Source: Plumapathes pennacea
Lineage: Eukaryota; Cnidaria; Anthozoa; Antipatharia; Myriopathidae
Length of the DNA stretch: 64,000 nucleotides
Reading direction: 5' to 3'
Assembly: GCA_964036295.1 (NCBI GenBank)
Contig: OZ038468.1
Span: 1,944,001-2,008,000, forward strand
Part shown: positions 11,901 to 20,962 of the stretch, one piece after another
Layout: each line of letters opens with the position of its first letter
Position numbering within the stretch: the first letter of the stretch is position 1
Program-made: the position numbers and the translations under genes
The notes under the pieces: model-generated
Seen by the model: only the letters and a program-made list of their open reading frames with translations
Databases searched by the model: none
What the model was told of the DNA's origin: nothing

Positions 11901-14900
11901 TGAACCTGCTCCATCTTCAAGTTCTGGCCTTCAAGGATCACACAACAGAACATTGCCCACTGGATTAGTGGAATCCGCACCACAACCCTCTAGTGCTGCT
12001 CCTGATTGCCCTGGTGTCAGTAGTTCTAGTGACTCGCTTGATGCACAGACATACTATTATGGTCAACAAGGTGTCCAGGAACAGCAGTATGAGGTGTCCA
12101 GCAGTGGACAGTATGCGGTGAGTGTCCATTTAGACATTTTACAGTGTGCTGACAACCAAGGCCTATCCTGTTTCCTGCATTGATGAATCTTATTTCCCAG
12201 AAATTTGCATCAATCCCTTAGTGTAGGATTGAGTTTAAGAACTTGTTCTTTACTGATTATAGTTGATGGACATAAAATAACTCGAAAAATGTGTCATTTA
12301 GGCCCAGGTTGTTTGACAAAAAACAGCCTGGCCTCCAGACCATTGGGCTGAATCTGACGCCTGAAAATTTCTTTCATATTTTTTAACAAAAGATCAGTTT
12401 AAAGTATTGTTTTTAATGCAATTACTTGCTTTACCAGCTTACAATAAAAAATGTTAAATATATTAACTATTTTGGGCTACATTTGTTTGGACCAATAATT
12501 TTTTGAAAGCAATAATAATTATTGCAAATGCCCAACTAAAGCTGCAATCACTTGATCAACTGTGAACTGAAAACTGCAAATGACAACTTTATCAATCAAT
12601 CAAATGCAACTTTATTTATAGGGTAACACTAAGTAATGTAAAAAAATGTAGTGAGAAGCACTACATGTAAAAAGCCCATGGCCTTCATACAAATGTTGTA
12701 AGAATTCTTACTAAAAATTCTGATAATTCTACATATACATAGCTTTGCAAATTAAAGGAAAACTAAAAAAAGTGTTGGGTGGCGTTTGACTAAGTTGACT
12801 TGAGTAACACTGTTCTCACTTCCTTATCTTATAACTCTAATATAAATGTTTCTTTTTTCATTTTAGAGTTACCCAACCTATGAACAGAGTGGCTACTCTG
12901 TCACTACATCATACTACAACACGACAGATTATGCACAAAACTACCCCACGGCTGATGTAGAGGATCAGACAGCCAATCAACAGGAGGCAATAGATGCACA
13001 GAAGGTATGGTAGTCACAGTTACATTTTGTAATAAATTTAACAATACGGTTGAAACTCCCATAAGCGGACACCCTTAGGAAGCAGCAAAAGTGTCCTTAA
13101 CTGGAGATGTCCACTTATGAGAATGTGTAAATATAGAGTTTAACTGAGCTAGAGTTTAAACAGGGTTTCGTACAGGCGTCTGTAAGTAGAGCTGTCTGCT
13201 TACAAGTGTCCGCTCAGAGAGCTTCGGCAGTTTTAACCCTTTCACTCCCAAGAGTGATTAACTTTAATTTTCTCCTTCAATTTCTCACCATTATATCATT
13301 ACAGTATGGAGAAGCTTTTGATAGCTTGCTCAGATGACAGCTGATTGAAGTGTTAATTCTCCCCGTATCTCTCACACATTTTCTTCTTGAATGGGTTGGG
13401 AGAATCTGCACTTTGAACTTGGGAGTAAAAGAGTTAAGGTGGTGTTACACTGGTCGATTTGCAACGACGATTTGCAACGATACGATGTTGCACTAAAAAT
13501 CGTTCAGGTGTAACACCCCATTGCGAACGATTTTTCGCGATGTTTGCAGTGCTGCAACGCGCTGCAAGTTTTTGAAAGCGATTCAAAAACTTGCAACACC
13601 GCTGCGTGAATTTGAAGCGAATCGGCGTTGCAAATCGTCGTTGCAAATCGACCAGTGTAACACCAGCTTTAAACAACCAGACTCCATAAATCAAAAAAAA
13701 GAAAAAGAAAGAAGTTTAGACTTAGATTTGCCACCCAACCATACATGTACTTTTTTTTTGTAATTTTGAAAAGGTCGTTTCTCAAAAATTATATAATACA
13801 TAACTTTCAATTTTCGTCGATATTTTTTTCGATTATAGAATGTATTTTTTAACTTGAGATTTTATTTATACTAATGAGGGAAAAATGTAAAACGAAGAGG
13901 CTGAGCGGTTGGTTTGAGGAGGATTGTAGAAAACACTCTGTGATTGCTACGCTTCGGGTTAAGTCACAACGAGGTTGGGAACAAGAGGCCAATCAGGAAC
14001 AAAACCAAAACACGGCGATTGGCATTTCGACGCACTGCTGATTAATGGTTTGTTTTTTTCAAATTCAATCGCAATTTGCCTTTGGCTTGTATTTGTAGAG
14101 CCTTGGCTTGTATTTGGTTAAAAACATTTTGTTTCAGTCTTATAATTGGCGCAGAAATTCCAGTAGAAGGAGTACAACATTTCCTTTCGTTAATTTTCAT
14201 TTGCCATGAAATCTGCACCGGAAGTAAAGAGATATCACTTTCACGCGCCTCTCCGATTGGTTAGAATTTCACCGGAAGTTAATTCTTTTTTTCGTTCGAA
14301 TCAGTTCAATTGCGCGGCGCGCGCGAATCGCTGACGTCATAAACGCAACTTCCAGTTTCGTACACTTTTGCGAATCTTGATCGAGAGAAGTTGTGAAAGA
14401 ATTCGCTGCGTTAAAAAGTGCTTCAGTTGGAGAAAAATGGGAAGCTCTTGCTCTTTAATTGGCTGCACCAGTTTAAAAAGTACACCGGTCATGTCGATAG
14501 CTAAGCCTGACCCAGATGTGGAAGCAAACAAGCAAAAACAACGGGTACAGAACACAGTACAGCGCTCCGAGGCGCCGATGCTTGTCCCAGGCCAACTGCG
14601 TCGTGATGAGTCTGTTAGCAAGCCGCGTCGGATTAATGTGCAGCCCCGGCCTGACTCAGCGGAAGAGCGGAGGGCCTATATTTCACTGGAAAAAGAGCGT
14701 CAACGCGTTATGGCCATGGATACTCAGTTGCGCTGTTCCAACGATGTTGATGATATCGAGAGTCGGTTCTCCAGAATTTATCGCGAGACGTCGCCCCATC
14801 GGCCAAATCTCGGGCGAAAAATCGAGGGAATTCCGACTGACGTGCGTGGATCAGTTCCAAGACGGATGAAGTGGAAGGAGCTGTACGTGAATGTCATGAA

Positions 14901-17900
14901 ACCTCAGGAGCAGATCATGTCCATTTATAGCACCACTGCTGCAAAGTGCGCAAATCCCAACCCAAGGGGGGTCCTGAACGTTAGCCCCGCCGCCCCGGAC
15001 GATTTGGCGGAGCGAGTTGAAGTCCGTACACCGCTCGCACAGAGAGCAGAGAGATTGAAAGCAATGAGAGCGCGACTCAAACAGAAGCTGAGGAAGCCGA
15101 GACTGAGGAAGAAGGACTCTACACGACGGCCGACTCGTGGAGACTGGGACATAATGAGTGTGATCTCGATCAGTGATGAAGACGATGAGGCGGAGGTGAT
15201 CCTGTACAGCAAAGACCACGATTGCGAAGAATTCTCGTCGGATGAAAATGGTGATCAAGAGAGTGGACGCGAATCTGAAGCTGTTTCATTGTGCCAGGGA
15301 GCCCACAGCTTGAGCGCAGAGGACAAGAAACCCCAGAGTCGCGCCGCATACACCCCAGAGTCTTACACAGGTGCGCGAAGGAGCTGCACTCCAACCAGGA
15401 AAACGTCGCGCGCTTTGTTTTCTGCCGAGCCGATCAACAACATCTGCAGGAAGACATCAAGCGACGACGTCGAGGAAGTGATTGTTCTTCCTGAGAAAGT
15501 CGCGAAGCCCGCAAGACGGAGGAGGGGTAACGTCTTAAGAGATGCGTTTTTTAGATTGAGCAAAACGTCTTCACGGGTCCATCCCCTGGTCGTTGTGGAA
15601 CAGCCTTCAACTGGAGGCGCCGGGGCTGAGAGGAGCAACAGCGGTGATTCATCTAAGGACCGTACAGCCCCGAGCACCCCAGCCGCTGAGTGCCAAACCA
15701 AGCCTTATCGTGTTATCAACGTGGCGCCTTCTGCTGCTGAAAGAAACTTTACGGAGGAGCCTTCTCGTGTAGCCCGGGTTCCTCCTCGTTTCAGCTGGAG
15801 TCCAGAACAGCTTTTTGCTCCTCGATTTAATGCATTCGAAAAATCTTCGAAGGAGTTCTGAATTGGTAAAAGACTACACGAACTTCTTTGAACTTTGTAT
15901 TGTTTTTAGTTGATAAAGTAGAAATCTTGAGTTTATTGTTAATTTACCATTTATTGGCGCTAATTAGCTTAGTCGTTAAAAACAGATAATTAATTTTGGT
16001 GATTTTGCAAGGCTCTTGGATATTGAAAATGTTGGGGACTTTTTAGCTGCTATACTAGAACGTTATTGAAGAGTTTTAACAATTTCTAATCGTCTATTAC
16101 TATGGCGAGAACAAGACAGATCGGGCAATGTGAAACGCAACACAGCCCTAAAGGAGTGGTAGAAAGTTTGTGAGTCATTATTTTTATCACTCAGAGGAAG
16201 TGTAACAAGAAAACGATAGAGGAAAGATGTGTGGCTAACTTCACACAAACACTTTCGGTGCGTGAAATAATGGATAGAGACGGTGGAAGGTGGTTCGAAT
16301 TCTTCCATGACAGCATAAAGTCTCTTAAAGCCTCTTTTGTCTTTAAAGTGTAGATATGTTGTTAAACATGGTTTGTCCTATGCTGAAGGCGTTTTCTCAA
16401 TGATGAATAGAATATGACGCCCGCCCAGTCAAAATCCATTGACCTCGATTATTGTATCTGAGACGTAACTTCTGATAAGATAACTTCAATTTATTTGCCT
16501 CAATATTTAATCTGTATTTCACTGTATATTTGTGCTGAATGAGTGGTAAATAAAGCAGCGAAACCCCAATAGACTGCACAGTTAATCGTGTCTTTACTAA
16601 ATTAAACATCGTATCTGAATATCCCTCGTCTCCTATCCAGTAACCTGTGAGGAGCTTGACATCGTTGTCCTCCAGGTCAACAAAATAACATCATTTGTGA
16701 CAGAAACTGCAAAGGGACAGGGTTGAAATGTATGCAAAAGGACTTGTAGTGGGTTGACCGTGGAAGTTTCTGCAGTGCTCTGTGTACATCATCTGACAAA
16801 GCGTTTCTTGTGCTCCGATCCTTGTTTGTTTATTTGTTTGTTTGTTTTCAAGTTGAAGAGGTTACAGGGAAGAAAGAACCGGGGCGAGCAAATCCACATT
16901 GTGGACATTAATGCCGCTGACCAGATTGGCGACACGTCGGGCATAGCGATCAGACAGAGAAGTGAAGAGAATGTCCACAGGCCCTCCAAGGTAGGACAGC
17001 AGGCTCACATCTTGTTTACTTATAAACAGGGGTTAGAATAGAATTTCGAAGTGACGACGTCACAGCTTGTTTACCTTTACTTGACAGTTAGAATTCGCTC
17101 ATTGCACGGTGCTGACATCTTGGATTCAAAGCGAGGCGAACCTGGCACGAAATTCGCCTGACGTGAAACAAGAGTTTCCTATCGCTCTAAGCCACCGAGG
17201 CGCCTACGGAGGAGATGCACATGTTTCACTTTAGGAGTTATAAGCACAAACTTTCACAGTAACCTCAGTTATGCCATGACAGCCTCGTTTTGAAGCTCGT
17301 GCCAGTTCCCGTGCAAGGAGCCCACAGAGTTTCGAAGTGATGACGTCACAACAAATATATTTCTGAGAAGTTTCCTTTTCTCTTCATTTTAGAAAAAGGG
17401 TGACATGCCAAGCTCCCAGCAAAGAAGAAAACACCAAATCACTTATCTGGCCTTCCAGGTAAATATATTATTTACTCGTTTTTTGCTTGTGACGTCACAA
17501 GCTATAAAATGCAGCGATTTTTTTTTTTTTTTTATTTTTCTGGGTTAGAGATCTGCATGCGATGATTGGTTGATATTATCATGTGATTTGTGATGACGTT
17601 GCGATCACGTGACTTGTCGAGCAAGCAGTTTCGCCATTTTGAAGACAGCAAGATGTGGGAGGTGGACTTGTGTGTTGCTTGCCTGAGTTGGCTCTGTGGA
17701 TTATTTTATGGACCGCTCATCTTACTTACAAACGCATACGCCAGCTGCGGTAGACCCATACTAAATTTCATTGAGCGGTTTTGGCTTGGGTCGGTCCGTT
17801 CAGCCTCAAAAGCCATATTGAAAGCCATGAAAGCAAATGCAATGAACTTATCAATGAACTGCATAACTATGCACAACTGTACAGAAATGTACGAAGAATC

Positions 17901-20826
17901 TGATATCCAGAACCTGGAGAACTTGAAGGAACAAGCTGAACGAAGGCGCTCGAGATACAAAGACGAGAACCTGTGTAAAGACGGCGATTCTTGACAAGCG
18001 CTTGATAGCGGATTATATGGAACTGTTTAGTATGAGGGTGAACTTGAAGGTAATTTGTATTCTTTTACTTTGTATTATTCTTGCTGATACAAGTAAAGCG
18101 TCAGAAAATCTGACTTTTGTTTGGAATCAAAATTTCACTCTGCGTGCATTTATGTTGTTGTTGCGACATTTTGGCTCGGTGCCATGAAGGTCAAACAATC
18201 AGTGGAACAGATGGCGTTATTATTTGAAAATTGGGAAATGGCTGAGGAAAAAGTGACCGTTGGTAGATCTTGCTTCGCTCAGTTTTATTGTATTCCCACA
18301 AATGTTTATGTGAAAGAAAACCGAAGTCCTCCAAGACGAAGTCGTGAGCCAAGCCACGTACCATTGAATTACCTTTCACGCATTTTGAACAAGAGTAGAA
18401 AAGCAGGCGACTAATACAAGAATACATTTCAAAGAATGTCCCAAAGTCGTCAAAAGTTCATGATTATACCCGAGCTTACGTACTTCACAATGCTAATGCG
18501 TTCCGTGAACGTGCATGTAAACAACATGGAAACAATAAAAAAGCCACAGATGGAAATGGAAAGAGAAAATTAGGATCACTAAACCATCGCTGCGAGAAAG
18601 CTAGAAGCTCAAAAAGAAGATTGCCAAAAGTAACCGAGGTGCTAAGATACGTTTGTATTTTAAAATGTGTTAAAACACAGGCATTGCAAGATCAGACGTA
18701 TTCAGAGATCAAAATCACAGAACCAAGTACAATGGGTTTTCTCTGTCAAGGGATATAGAAAAAAATTCCGGTCCTTCAGTTGTTGATCCAAACAAAACGA
18801 TCATCGCGGAAGCCATACTTTAAGAGCGATTTTGGCTTGCATTGTTTTTAAGCGTCGGAAGACTTGAAAATAGCCGTACACAAATGCTTGATGTGTTACC
18901 AGCGGGACCCCCGTAAAGTACGAAGGGTTGTGTTTTGCAAATGCTCGATTAAAGATACCGCTTCAACCAATGTATCTGTGTTCTGAGCAATATTTGTGTG
19001 AAAGAACATCGAATAAGTAGTAGAAGACGTGTCGAAACTTGATAGAACTTGAACTTTTTCCTGCGGGCAGAGCGTCTCCCTTTGTCGGAAACTCTGCGGC
19101 TTTGTGTAACGCGCGGCGTATACGAACAGTCGGCGTTTAACTTCGTTTTGCGTGCAGTAAAGGTTCTTTGTTTATTGTCTGAGGATATTGAATTACTAAT
19201 AGGATTGAGGCAAATATCACGCGAGATTAAGATACAAGATCTGTCAATGAAATGTCACGAGCATAATATCATAGAACGGGGAATCACGAATCATCAGCTA
19301 CTTAGCTTTCACTCACGCCGCTTTAACAAAAGCAGGAAAGACCGGCAGGCGATTACATCGAGAATATTTGTCACTGAATACCTCGACGTCTTCAAGGTTG
19401 ATATCCAACTATCCGAGCCGTAATTGTTCGCTCCACAAGTCCGTGATGCACGCCTTTGTTGTCACGGTATTCAAACGTCTGCAGCTTCCGATAGAGATTA
19501 ATTTCGTATCGACCCAGCATTTTGCGTTAAAGCTTAATGCATAGCAGTCTTGAACATATTAGTGATCAGACTTGTACATGTAGGATGCGTAACGTCTGAG
19601 ATGGCTTTTTCATACGAAGTAATTTCATCATGGGAAGTGTCATGTTTTAGGCCCCGTCCACACTACGCCGGATAAATTTGAAAACGCAACTTTATTCTTA
19701 CGGTTAGGAAAACGCTCTTCAAAGTGGATAAATTTGAAAACGACGGCTTTGCGTTTTGGTGTGGACGAAAAACATTTTGAAAACGGAACTTTTCGAAAAC
19801 CCTGACTCACGTGGTCACGTCAAGTGGTTTCAAAGATTGTCAGGGACGTTTGTAGAGCAATAACAATACATTTGGGCCCGGAAACATTTTATCCGTTTTC
19901 CAGTGTGGACGGAAAACATTTCTTGCGTTTTCAGAGTGAAAGTTGCGTTTTCAAATTTATCCGGCGTAGTGTGGACGGGGCCTTAATGTGCTACAGCTAC
20001 TTGAACATGATGCACACGCTGGGAAGATGAGATAAGGCTATTACGCCGTCTTACAGCTACTTAAGATGTCGGGTATTCCCCAGTCAATCCCATTACAAAA
20101 TGACAACACAGTTCCTCCACAAAACATGTCAGCTTGAAAATTCACTCAACAAGGTTGCCAGGTTGTATAGAAAGCGTCACACAAGTACTGTCACGTGCAT
20201 CGGAAAGCAATGAAAACTGGGTTGTTGCAAACGAAGAATATTCCTACGGGGCCTTCGATAATTGTTTTCTCTCAATTATTATAATACACTTTTTCGTGAA
20301 TATCTGTTTGACCAAAATTAGAAGAAAAGAGGGCAAGAAAAATAAAGGGAGCTCTTGGATCCGTCATTTGCAAAAACTGACTCGGCTATAATATCTTTTG
20401 CATATAAACGCACGACAAAAGTTCCTCTCCCGGGACCCCGCGTGTCTCTATTCATTGTACTAATGACGTCACAAGCGCACTGGCCACGGGCCTGTCTTGT
20501 CTAATCTTATATAACACTTAGGGCGCAACACTCCGTCCTCATTTCCAGGTTCTTTTCCCTGCCTTGTCCAAAGAGCGTGGGAACGAGGGACCGCATTGCG
20601 TCGCGCAAAGGATTATGGTTATTCTGTCTTAATTTCCCAGAAATCACCGGGACCCGAGTATCCGATCACGTGTTTGTCTTGGGTCACGTGGTGCACCGTG
20701 TATTAATCGTGCACTGCATTTCTGGTGTTCGTTTTGTAGGCCAAAGAACGAGAGCACGAGCTTCGTCAGCAGTGGGCGACCAACAGTCAGACAAGACGAC
20801 AGACACAGTCAAAGTACGGATTTTGA
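8307..20826 (+). CDS. PRCC: PRCC orthologue (spliceosome-associated, proline-rich), 7 coding exons
   Basis: Joined coding exons 8307-8909, 10429-10488, 11554-12117, 12867-13004, 16853-16990, 17393-17458 and 20740-20826 give 551 codons without stops. Human PRCC is 491 aa. Recognition rests on the N-terminus MSLVAYASSDEGSD and on the conserved C-terminal half: KRLQGRKNRG, QQRRKHQITYLAFQ, AKEREHELRQQW and RRQTQSKYGF, all in the family's order. The middle is low-complexity, with acidic, proline-rich and Tyr/Gln-rich parts. PRCC is a nuclear protein found with spliceosomal factors and reported to bind MAD2L2. In humans it is the TFE3 fusion partner in papillary renal carcinoma. All splice sites are GT-AG and every intron is phase 0. 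The start ATG has an A at -3. Introns 4 and 6 host other ORFs. Confidence 0.93.
8955..9125. mobile_element. MITE, TAAGNGGACAC-type, PRCC intron 1
   Basis: Imperfect terminal inverted repeats: GTGAACTCTCTCTAAGG at the left against the complement of CTTAGAGAGAGTGGAC at the right. The GGACACC/GGTGTCC motif recurs inside. Related in sequence to the element at 13049-13238. The ends are approximate. Confidence 0.5.
9157..9355 (-). mobile_element. MITE with CCCTTTCACTCCCA ends, PRCC intron 1
   Basis: About 199 bp. Begins CCCTTTCACTCCCA and ends TGGGAGTGAAAG. It is the reverse-orientation relative of the element at 13237-13433, whose length is almost equal (197 bp). Its flanks (TTGA, TTGG) look like decayed TTAA. 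Confidence 0.6.
9430..9762. mobile_element. Probable MITE with TTATTACAC ends, PRCC intron 1
   Basis: TTATTACAC at 9430-9438 is mirrored by GTGTAATAA at 9754-9762. Inside, a TATTTTTACTTGTCAGTTTT arm near 9656 pairs with AAAACCGACTCGTAAAAATA near 9711 to form a hairpin. The frames on both strands here are by-products of this element. Confidence 0.45.
9831..9968. mobile_element. Foldback element with ~46-bp arms, PRCC intron 1
   Basis: AGGACTACATGCTGTCCAAT at the left end is the exact complement of ATTGGACAGCATGTAGTCCT at the right end. Pairing continues through TTGTAAATAATTG and into the A/T-rich segment, leaving a loop of about 45 bp. Confidence 0.7.
10429..10488 (+). CDS. PRCC: PRCC coding exon 2 (20-codon microexon)
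   Basis: Acceptor TTGATTCAG, donor GTATTA. Encodes an acidic-then-basic peptide, ADSDEEMDDEPVV then QKPRPSK. Its phase keeps the frame of exons 1 and 3, so skipping it would not break the protein. Confidence 0.8.
10752..10838. mobile_element. Short foldback element, PRCC intron 2
   Basis: AGGTAACTGCCAAATTT at the left mirrors AAATTTGGCAGCTACCCT at the right. The arms extend through GTTAATATCCTGA and TCAGGACATTAAC. The right end is followed by a direct 14-bp duplication (TACCCTATGTTCAG at 10833-10846 and 10847-10860). Confidence 0.6.
11125..11309. repeat. Tandem duplication, two ~92-bp copies, PRCC intron 2
   Basis: Copy 1 at 11125-11216 and copy 2 at 11217-11309 both start TGATTGGCCTCTTAAAACC and end TTTGTGGTGCACAG. 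I see only one extra T and one substitution in copy 2, so the duplication is recent. Confidence 0.85.
11309..11450. mobile_element. Tc1/mariner-type MITE remnant, PRCC intron 2
   Basis: Starts TACAGTAGAATCCTAATAAC, a typical end of mariner-derived MITEs. Internal AATAACTTGAA motifs and a right part with GGTTCGAGTTGTC fit, but the right end is degraded. Confidence 0.4.
11554..12117 (+). CDS. PRCC: PRCC coding exon 3
   Basis: 188 codons between acceptor TTTTGATGCAG and donor GTGAGT. Starts GGSVLSTLLPKPK, a second LLP-type motif as in vertebrate PRCC, contains SFFTFHEKA (counterpart of the SLPEKA region) and ends in a Tyr/Gln-rich part. If intron 3 were retained the frame would stay open only to the stop ending at 12183. 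Confidence 0.88.
12118..12866. other. PRCC intron 3, nothing recognised
   Basis: AT-rich intron sequence. I see no ORF, hairpin or transposon end that I can support. Confidence 0.5.
12867..13004 (+). CDS. PRCC: PRCC coding exon 4
   Basis: 46 codons between acceptor TTTTTTCATTTTAG and donor GTATGG. Rich in Tyr, Ser and Thr (SYPTYEQSGYSVTTSYYN), which continues the Tyr-rich low-complexity segment seen in other PRCC proteins. Confidence 0.85.
13049..13238. mobile_element. MITE, TAAGNGGACAC-type, PRCC intron 4
   Basis: Left end GGTTGAAACTCCCATAAGCG and right end TTCGGCAGTTTTAACC are imperfect inverted repeats. GCGGACAC and GTGTCCGC lie inside each end. Same family as 8955-9125. Confidence 0.55.
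13237..13433 (+). mobile_element. TTAA-flanked MITE with CCCTTTCACTCCCA end, PRCC intron 4
   Basis: A 197-bp element between TTAA at 13233-13236 and TTAA at 13434-13437. Ends CCCTTTCACTCCCA and (complement) CTCTTTTACTCCCA. A TTAA target duplication and a CCC start are typical of piggyBac-type MITEs. It abuts one element on each side. Confidence 0.65.
13438..13668. mobile_element. MITE with perfect 39-bp inverted repeats, PRCC intron 4
   Basis: 13441-13479 is the exact reverse complement of 13626-13664 (begins GGTGTTACACTGGTCGATTT). TTAA lies just outside both ends (13434-13437 and 13669-13672). The inner arm repeats GATTTGCAACGAC. The ORFs here on both strands come from this palindrome. Confidence 0.8.
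14210..14436 (+). promoter_or_regulatory. Promoter of the nested intron-4 gene (2 ETS, NF-Y, CRE)
   Basis: Exact ETS consensus ACCGGAAGT occurs at 14217-14225 and 14271-14279. An inverted CCAAT box (ATTGG) is at 14256-14260 and a palindromic CRE (TGACGTCA) at 14332-14339, next to a GC/CpG-rich patch. This clustering 100-220 bp before the nested ATG at 14437 is what a TATA-less metazoan promoter looks like. Factor binding itself is inferred. Confidence 0.6.
14437..15861 (+). CDS. Nested single-exon gene in PRCC intron 4, unrecognised 474-aa protein
   Basis: An uninterrupted 474-codon frame wholly inside PRCC intron 4, same strand, with its own promoter. 14437 is the first in-frame ATG and has a strong context (AAAATGG). 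The N-terminus MGSSCSLIGC fits the N-myristoylation rule (G2, S6) with cysteines at 5 and 10 for palmitoylation. The middle has a long basic stretch near 205-230 (RLKAMRARLKQKLRKPRLRK). Two segments resemble SUMO-interaction motifs: VISISDEDDE from residue 242, and EEVIVLPE with VIVL at 348-351. The rest is Ser/Pro/Arg-rich and looks disordered. I recognise no family. Codon use and the length without stops argue for a real protein. Membrane anchoring and nuclear SUMO binding would be conflicting destinations, so at least one prediction may be wrong. Confidence 0.75.
   Translation: MGSSCSLIGCTSLKSTPVMSIAKPDPDVEANKQKQRVQNTVQRSEAPMLVPGQLRRDESVSKPRRINVQPRPDSAEERRAYISLEKERQRVMAMDTQLRCSNDVDDIESRFSRIYRETSPHRPNLGRKIEGIPTDVRGSVPRRMKWKELYVNVMKPQEQIMSIYSTTAAKCANPNPRGVLNVSPAAPDDLAERVEVRTPLAQRAERLKAMRARLKQKLRKPRLRKKDSTRRPTRGDWDIMSVISISDEDDEAEVILYSKDHDCEEFSSDENGDQESGRESEAVSLCQGAHSLSAEDKKPQSRAAYTPESYTGARRSCTPTRKTSRALFSAEPINNICRKTSSDDVEEVIVLPEKVAKPARRRRGNVLRDAFFRLSKTSSRVHPLVVVEQPSTGGAGAERSNSGDSSKDRTAPSTPAAECQTKPYRVINVAPSAAERNFTEEPSRVARVPPRFSWSPEQLFAPRFNAFEKSSKEF
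15862..16852. other. PRCC intron 4 remainder, 3' flank of nested gene
   Basis: No ORF I trust. An AATAAA at 16549-16554 is a possible distal poly(A) signal for the nested gene. No closer hexamer was recognised. Confidence 0.35.
16853..16990 (+). CDS. PRCC: PRCC coding exon 5
   Basis: 46 codons. Acceptor follows a TTTG-rich tract ending TTTTCAAG; donor is GTAGGA. Encodes LKRLQGRKNRGEQIHIVDIN, the start of the conserved C-terminal domain. Confidence 0.88.
17393..17458 (+). CDS. PRCC: PRCC coding exon 6
   Basis: 22 codons between acceptor CTTCATTTTAG and donor GTAAAT. Encodes KKGDMPSSQQRRKHQITYLA, the most conserved PRCC block. Confidence 0.9.
17653..17994 (+). CDS. Possible small gene in PRCC intron 6 (113 aa), unrecognised
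   Basis: Starts MWEVDLCVACLSWLCGLFYG with a hydrophobic Cys/Trp-rich first 30 residues (possible membrane span or signal anchor), followed by FWLGSVRSASKAILKAMK and an acidic/basic amphipathic C-terminus (NLENLKEQAERRRSRYKDEN). A YY1-like site in reverse (TCGCCATTTT, 17631-17640) and TCACGTGA lie just upstream. It could be a nested gene, a first exon or a relic. No family is recognised. Confidence 0.4.
   Translation: MWEVDLCVACLSWLCGLFYGPLILLTNAYASCGRPILNFIERFWLGSVRSASKAILKAMKANAMNLSMNCITMHNCTEMYEESDIQNLENLKEQAERRRSRYKDENLCKDGDS
18184..18414 (+). CDS. Possible second small ORF in PRCC intron 6 (76 aa)
   Basis: MKVKQSVEQMALLFENWEMA followed by a basic C-terminus ending LNKSRKAGD. The open frame continues upstream to about 18091 without an ATG and there includes TFWLGAMK, which shares FWLG with the ORF at 17653-17994. 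The two lie in the same frame, separated by stops. They may be remnants or exons of one locus. Low certainty. Confidence 0.25.
   Translation: MKVKQSVEQMALLFENWEMAEEKVTVGRSCFAQFYCIPTNVYVKENRSPPRRSREPSHVPLNYLSRILNKSRKAGD
18415..19649. other. PRCC intron 6 middle part
   Basis: Mostly featureless. A 124-codon open frame at 19049-19423 (no early ATG) ends in FNKSRKDRQAITSRIF, which resembles the tail of the preceding small ORF. Not called as a gene. Confidence 0.35.
19650..19982. mobile_element. MITE with GGCCCCGTCCACAC ends and TTA duplication (Harbinger-like)
   Basis: A 333-bp element between TTA at 19647-19649 and TTA at 19983-19985. Ends GGCCCCGTCCACACTACGCC and the exact complement at the right. 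Pairing extends through GGATAAATTTGAAAACGCAA. GTGTGGACG motifs recur inside. The TTA duplication points to PIF/Harbinger. No transposase. Confidence 0.8.
20740..20826 (+). CDS. PRCC: PRCC terminal coding exon 7
   Basis: 28 codons and a TGA stop after acceptor TTCGTTTTGTAG. Ends RRQTQSKYGF, matching the family's invariant C-terminus. The poly(A) hexamer follows within 50 bp. Confidence 0.92.
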   Translation, partial: AKEREHELRQQWATNSQTRRQTQSKYGF

Positions 20827-20868
20827 GACCATCACTTTTGTACGCTTAATGTATTTTGAATCTTGCCA

Positions 20869-20874
20869 AATAAA
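20869..20874 (+). terminator. PRCC poly(A) signal AATAAA
   Basis: Canonical hexamer 42 bp after the PRCC stop codon, implying a short 3' UTR. Confidence 0.6.
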
Positions 20875-20962
20875 TGGGAAGTATCTGCATCAACTAGTTT
20901 TATGACTAAGGTTACAGACCTTACGCATGACTCAATATGTTACACGTCAACGTGAAGTCAAG

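Noticed and set aside
13434-13763. Opposing frames of 86 and 80 codons (ANRRCKS, ATPIRFK)
   Set aside because: They are translations of the perfect 39-bp inverted repeats of a MITE.
14368-14436. 23-codon N-terminal extension of the nested gene
   Set aside because: The frame is open but begins with TTG. The first ATG, with a good context, is at 14437.
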